Shown: positions 61,284 through 64,000 of the stretch, in pieces
Position numbering within the stretch: the first letter of the stretch is position 1
Layout of the letters: each line of letters opens with the position of its first letter
Source of the DNA: Streptomyces sp. NBC_00286
GTDB lineage: Bacteria; Actinomycetota; Actinomycetes; Streptomycetales; Streptomycetaceae
Reading direction: 5' to 3'
Length of the DNA stretch: 64,000 nt
Assembly: GCF_036173125.1 (NCBI RefSeq)
Contig: NZ_CP108054.1
Location: forward strand, 9,493,501-9,557,500
The notes under the pieces: model-generated
Seen by the model: the letters and a program-made list of their open reading frames with translations, nothing else
The model's database searches: none
What the model was told of the DNA's origin: nothing
Position numbers and translations under genes: made by a program

Positions 61284-61311
61284 GCCCCGCGTGGCGGACA
61301 GACAGGGATCG

Positions 61312-62568
61312 TCAGGAGAGGCCGGAGGCCCAGTCGTAGCCCTTCAGATACGGATCCGGCTTGATCGCCTTTCCGGAGTCCCACACCTGCTCGATCAGCC
61401 CATCCGTGCCGATCTTGCCGATCCGGGCGGTCTTGTAGATGTGCTGGGACGCGCCGTCGACGGTGACCTTGCCCTCAGGGGCGTCGAAGGTGATGCCGTC
61501 CGAGGCCGCCTTGACCTTCTCCGGGTCGAAGGACTTGGCCTTCTCCACCATCGCCTTCCACAGATAGACCGAGGTGTACGCGGCCTCCATCGGGTCGCTG
61601 GTCGGCTTGTCCTGGCCGTACTTGGCCTTGTACGCCTTCACGAACTCGGCGTTCGCCGCGCCCGCCGTCGTCTGGTAGTAGTTCCAGGCCGTCAACTGGC
61701 CCGCCAGATACTGCGATCCGATCGACTTGACCTCTTCCTCGGCGATCGACACCGAGACCACCGGCATGCTCGCGGCGGTCAGGCCCGCGGACTTGTACTC
61801 CTTGAAGAAGGCCACATTCGAATCGCCGTTGAGCGTGTTGAAGACCGCGTCGGCCTTCGACGCCTTCACCTTGTTCGCGATCGTGCTGAACTCTGTGGAG
61901 CCCAGCGGCGCGTAATCCTCGCCGAGCACCTTCATGCCGTTGGCCTTCGCGTAAGCCTTGATGATCTTGTTGGCGGTGCGCGGGAAGACATAGTCGCTGC
62001 CGACGAGGTAAATCGACTTCTTGCCCTGGCTCTTGAGGTAGTCGAGCCCCGGCACGATCTGCTGGTTGGTGGTGGCTCCCGTATAGAAGATGTACGGGGA
62101 CTCCTCAAGTCCCTCGTACTGCACGGGATAGAACAGCAGGGACTTGTTCTTCTCGAAGACGGGCTTTACGGCCTTGCGGCTCGCGGAGGTCCAGCAGCCG
62201 AAGGTGGCCACGACCCGGTCCTCGCGGATGAGCTTGCTCGCCTTTTCCGCGAAGGTGGGCCAGTCGGAGGCGCCGTCCTCGCTGATCGGCTGGATCTTCT
62301 TGCCGAGCACACCACCCTTGGCGTTGATCTCGTCGATCGCCAGCTTCAGCGAATCGCGTACGGTCACCTCGCTGATCGCCATCGTGCCGGACAGCGAGTT
62401 GAGCAGGCCGACCTTGACGGTGTCACCGCTGGTGTCCGCCTTGGCCGCCTTGTCGGACGAGCCGCCCGCGTCGGTCTTGGCGCCGCACGCGGACAGCGCG
62501 ACGGCAGCCGCGAGTGCGGCGGCGGCCGCCGCCATCCGGCGTCGGAAAATACTGGAACCGCTGGACAA
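61312..62568 (-). CDS. urtA: Urea-binding lipoprotein UrtA
   Basis: 418 aa from TTG 62568, with GAGGAGG at a 5-base spacing (an upstream extension of the frame lacks this). The signal [20 protein letters not shown] ends in the lipobox LSAC. The periplasmic-binding (Leu/Ile/Val-type) fold includes [19 protein letters not shown], the ligand region [11 protein letters not shown] and [14 protein letters not shown], and [20 protein letters not shown], all typical of UrtA. It is the first gene of the operon and is divergent from a MarR-type regulator with a shared palindrome between them. Confidence 0.88.
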   Translation of the reverse strand: MSSGSSIFRRRMAAAAAALAAAVALSACGAKTDAGGSSDKAAKADTSGDTVKVGLLNSLSGTMAISEVTVRDSLKLAIDEINAKGGVLGKKIQPISEDGASDWPTFAEKASKLIREDRVVATFGCWTSASRKAVKPVFEKNKSLLFYPVQYEGLEESPYIFYTGATTNQQIVPGLDYLKSQGKKSIYLVGSDYVFPRTANKIIKAYAKANGMKVLGEDYAPLGSTEFSTIANKVKASKADAVFNTLNGDSNVAFFKEYKSAGLTAASMPVVSVSIAEEEVKSIGSQYLAGQLTAWNYYQTTAGAANAEFVKAYKAKYGQDKPTSDPMEAAYTSVYLWKAMVEKAKSFDPEKVKAASDGITFDAPEGKVTVDGASQHIYKTARIGKIGTDGLIEQVWDSGKAIKPDPYLKGYDWASGLS

Positions 62569-62747
62569 ATGGACCTCCTCGTCCCATGAAGGACAAGCTC
62601 GTGAAGTGCGGTCCACAGCTTCAAGTCGCCGCGTTTCCAAGGTGTTTCCCTTGACTTTCCCGGCGGTATCTTCCAGCTCTCGGCGGAAACAAAAAATGCC
62701 CCGGGCGAAATTCTGCACATGAATTCACAGTTCGCTCAAGGCATTCT

Positions 62748-62771
62748 AGATACTTCCAGCGGGAAGTATCT
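62748..62771. promoter_or_regulatory. Palindromic operator between urtA and the MarR-type gene
   Basis: AGATACTTCC (62748-62757), AGCG, then GGAAGTATCT (62762-62771): perfect 10-bp arms. It lies 180 bases from the urtA start and 131 from the MarR gene start, in the intergenic promoter region. MarR proteins bind such palindromes as dimers. Confidence 0.75.
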
Positions 62772-62901
62772 TCGCGAAGGCGCGGTCATGTCAAGGCCGT
62801 AAATCGTGAAGATCCAGCCGGAGCCTGCGGCTGCAGGCGGGAACATCCTTCCGCGGAACGGGACTTGTACGATGGCACCGCCCCCGGGAGCGAGGAGAAG
62901 G

Positions 62902-63354
62902 ATGCCGAGCCCACCTCCGCGTCGGTCTGAGGACCTCACGCACCTTTTGACGCGGGCCGAGCGGCTGGCCGCGCGCCGGCTCCAGGAGGTCCTCGAGGAG
63001 CACGGCTGTTCACTCGACGCCTGGCGCGTTCTCTCCCTGCTCTCCGACGGCGAAGGCCACCCCATGACGGCCGTCGCCGAAGCGGCCTTCCTACCGCCGC
63101 CGACCCTCACCAAGCTGGTCGACCACCTCGTCGACCAGAACCACGTCTACCGTCGCGTCGACCCCCTCGACCGACGCCGCATCCTCGCCCACCTCACGCC
63201 ACGCGGCGAGACGTACTGGCGCCGCATCGACCGCGCGGTCCGCGACCGGTGGCCCGTACTGAGCGATGGTGACGACGAGTTGCTGGAGGCTCTGCTGCGG
63301 CGGCTGGTGGCCACGCTGGACACGGCGGCGGAGACGGAGCCGCGGCCGGCCTGA
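62902..63354 (+). CDS. MarR-family transcriptional regulator
   Basis: 150 aa from ATG 62902; GAGGAG lies 4 bases upstream. An in-frame ATG at 62872 is the alternative. The winged-helix core shows RRLQEVLEEHGCSLDAWRVL, the recognition segment MTAVAEAAFLPPPTLTKLVD and the wing RRVDPLDRRRILAHLTPRG. It is divergent from urtA and probably binds the palindrome at 62748-62771. Autoregulation and control of urea uptake are therefore likely; the ligand is unknown. Nitrogen control by GlnR could also act here, but no clear site was identified. Confidence 0.85.
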   Translation: MPSPPPRRSEDLTHLLTRAERLAARRLQEVLEEHGCSLDAWRVLSLLSDGEGHPMTAVAEAAFLPPPTLTKLVDHLVDQNHVYRRVDPLDRRRILAHLTPRGETYWRRIDRAVRDRWPVLSDGDDELLEALLRRLVATLDTAAETEPRPA

Positions 63355-63369
63355 GCCGCGAGGCTCAGG
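63350..63369. terminator. Terminator between convergent marR-type and terC-type genes
   Basis: CCTGAGCC (63350-63357) pairs with GGCTCAGG (63362-63369) around GCGA, a GNRA-type tetraloop. The stem contains the MarR stop codon and lies 37 bases from the stop of the TerC-type gene. Confidence 0.7.
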
Positions 63370-63406
63370 AAACGACTTCCGGCACGCGGCCCAGGGCGTC
63401 ACCGGT

Positions 63407-64000
63407 TCAGGCCGTGCGGTCCGGCTTACCCGCGGTGTCGGAGTCGTCCGCCTTCGGCCCAGCCGCCGTCGCCGCTTCCTCCGCAAGCGCCTGCTTCTTC
63501 GAGGCGCGCAGGCTGGTCACCGTAGTCACGGCGAGGACCAGGACGATGAAGCCGAGCGAGAACGGGATGGAGATTTCGGGTACGTGCACGCCGGACTCGT
63601 GCAGCGCGTGCAGGACCAGCTTGACGCCGATGAAGCCGAGGATGATCGACAGGCCGTAGCTGAGGTGCACCAGCCTCTTGAGCAGGCCCCCGATGAGGAA
63701 GTACAGCTGGCGCAGGCCCATCAGTGCGAACGCGTTGGCGGTGAAGACGATGTACGGGTCCTCGGTCAGACCGTAGATCGCGGGGATCGAGTCCAGCGCG
63801 AACAGTACGTCCGTGGAGCCGATCGCGAGCATGACGACCATCATCGGAGTCATCACGCGCTTGCCGTTCTCCACGATGAACAGCTTGGTGCCGTGATAGC
63901 GGTCGGCGACGCCGAAGCGCTTCTCGGCGGCCTTGAGCAGCTTGTTCTCCTCGTACTCCTCGTCGTGCTGATCGTGGCGGGCGTCCTGGACGAGCTTCCA
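63407..64000 (-). CDS. TerC-family integral membrane protein, 5' end outside window
   Basis: The frame is open from the window edge; about 197 residues are visible. The stretch GSTDVLFALDSIPAIYGLTE is the TerC metal/ion-site block with acidic residues in a helix, and NAFALMGLRQLYFLIGGLLK, then YGLSIILGFIGVKLVLHAL and VTSLRASKKQ follow. The preceding hydrophilic loop (AAEKRFGVADRYHGTKLFI) and a C-terminal Ala/Asp-rich tail are seen. TerC proteins are linked to tellurite resistance and to metal, chiefly Mn, loading of exported enzymes. Exact role unknown. Confidence 0.83.
   Translation of the reverse strand, partial: WKLVQDARHDQHDEEYEENKLLKAAEKRFGVADRYHGTKLFIVENGKRVMTPMMVVMLAIGSTDVLFALDSIPAIYGLTEDPYIVFTANAFALMGLRQLYFLIGGLLKRLVHLSYGLSIILGFIGVKLVLHALHESGVHVPEISIPFSLGFIVLVLAVTTVTSLRASKKQALAEEAATAAGPKADDSDTAGKPDRTA

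Overview
This window is high-GC DNA that looks like a Streptomyces chromosome. The signs are strong GC bias at third codon positions, frequent GTG and TTG starts, a LAETG sortase signal, a DUF397 protein, an NsdA-like regulator, SPW and DUF418 membrane proteins, and several copies of an intergenic palindrome I know from Streptomyces. No rRNA, tRNA, CRISPR array or origin was seen. Function names come from reading motifs in the translated sequence; no database search was run.

Layout. 1-8.3 kb: the end of an SGNH hydrolase; a sortase-anchored DUF1996 wall protein; a decayed IS200/IS605-type element; a secreted intradiol dioxygenase; a phosphotransferase-fold kinase; and an ABC-F protein with a candidate leader-peptide attenuator. 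8.3-12.7 kb: a carbohydrate ABC importer (two permeases and a binding protein) under a DeoR-type regulator. 12.8-20.2 kb: an MpaB-like DUF2236 protein, a Ser/Thr kinase with TPR repeats, a large composite inverted repeat, a phytoene-desaturase-like flavoprotein and a secreted serine hydrolase. 20.3-37 kb is rich in acyl-CoA chemistry: a nitronate monooxygenase-like protein with an acyl-CoA ligase; a DUF418 protein; a secreted penicillin-acylase-type amidase divergent from a second CoA ligase; an LtaS-like sulfatase; a third CoA ligase divergent from a crotonase; then a DUF35 protein with two thiolase-like enzymes. 37-57.7 kb is mixed: DUF397, universal stress protein, leucine-rich repeats, GH95 glycosidase, kinase-fold protein, NsdA-like regulator, PAS/SpoIIE phosphatase, secreted peptidase, acyltransferase, three GNAT proteins, small membrane proteins, an ArsR-SRPBCC fusion, an acyl-CoA dehydrogenase-like protein and a YCII/ECF42-type sigma pair. 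57.7-64 kb: a urea importer operon (urtABCDE), a divergent MarR regulator and the end of a TerC-type protein.

How parts may work together. Two acyl-CoA loci about 12.5 kb apart share a 25-bp palindromic motif in their promoter regions, which suggests one regulon for uptake or breakdown of an uncertain, possibly steroid-like, acid. The ABC-F gene has a 7-codon leader ORF whose RNA can pair with the gene's ribosome binding site, a design expected for antibiotic-induced translation. The urea operon and the MarR gene share a perfect 10-bp-arm palindrome, so MarR is the likely regulator. The most distinctive signals are the leader attenuator, the shared 25-bp operator, the broken IS605-type element inserted just after a stop codon, and the paired arms of Streptomyces repeats around 16.1-16.7 kb.
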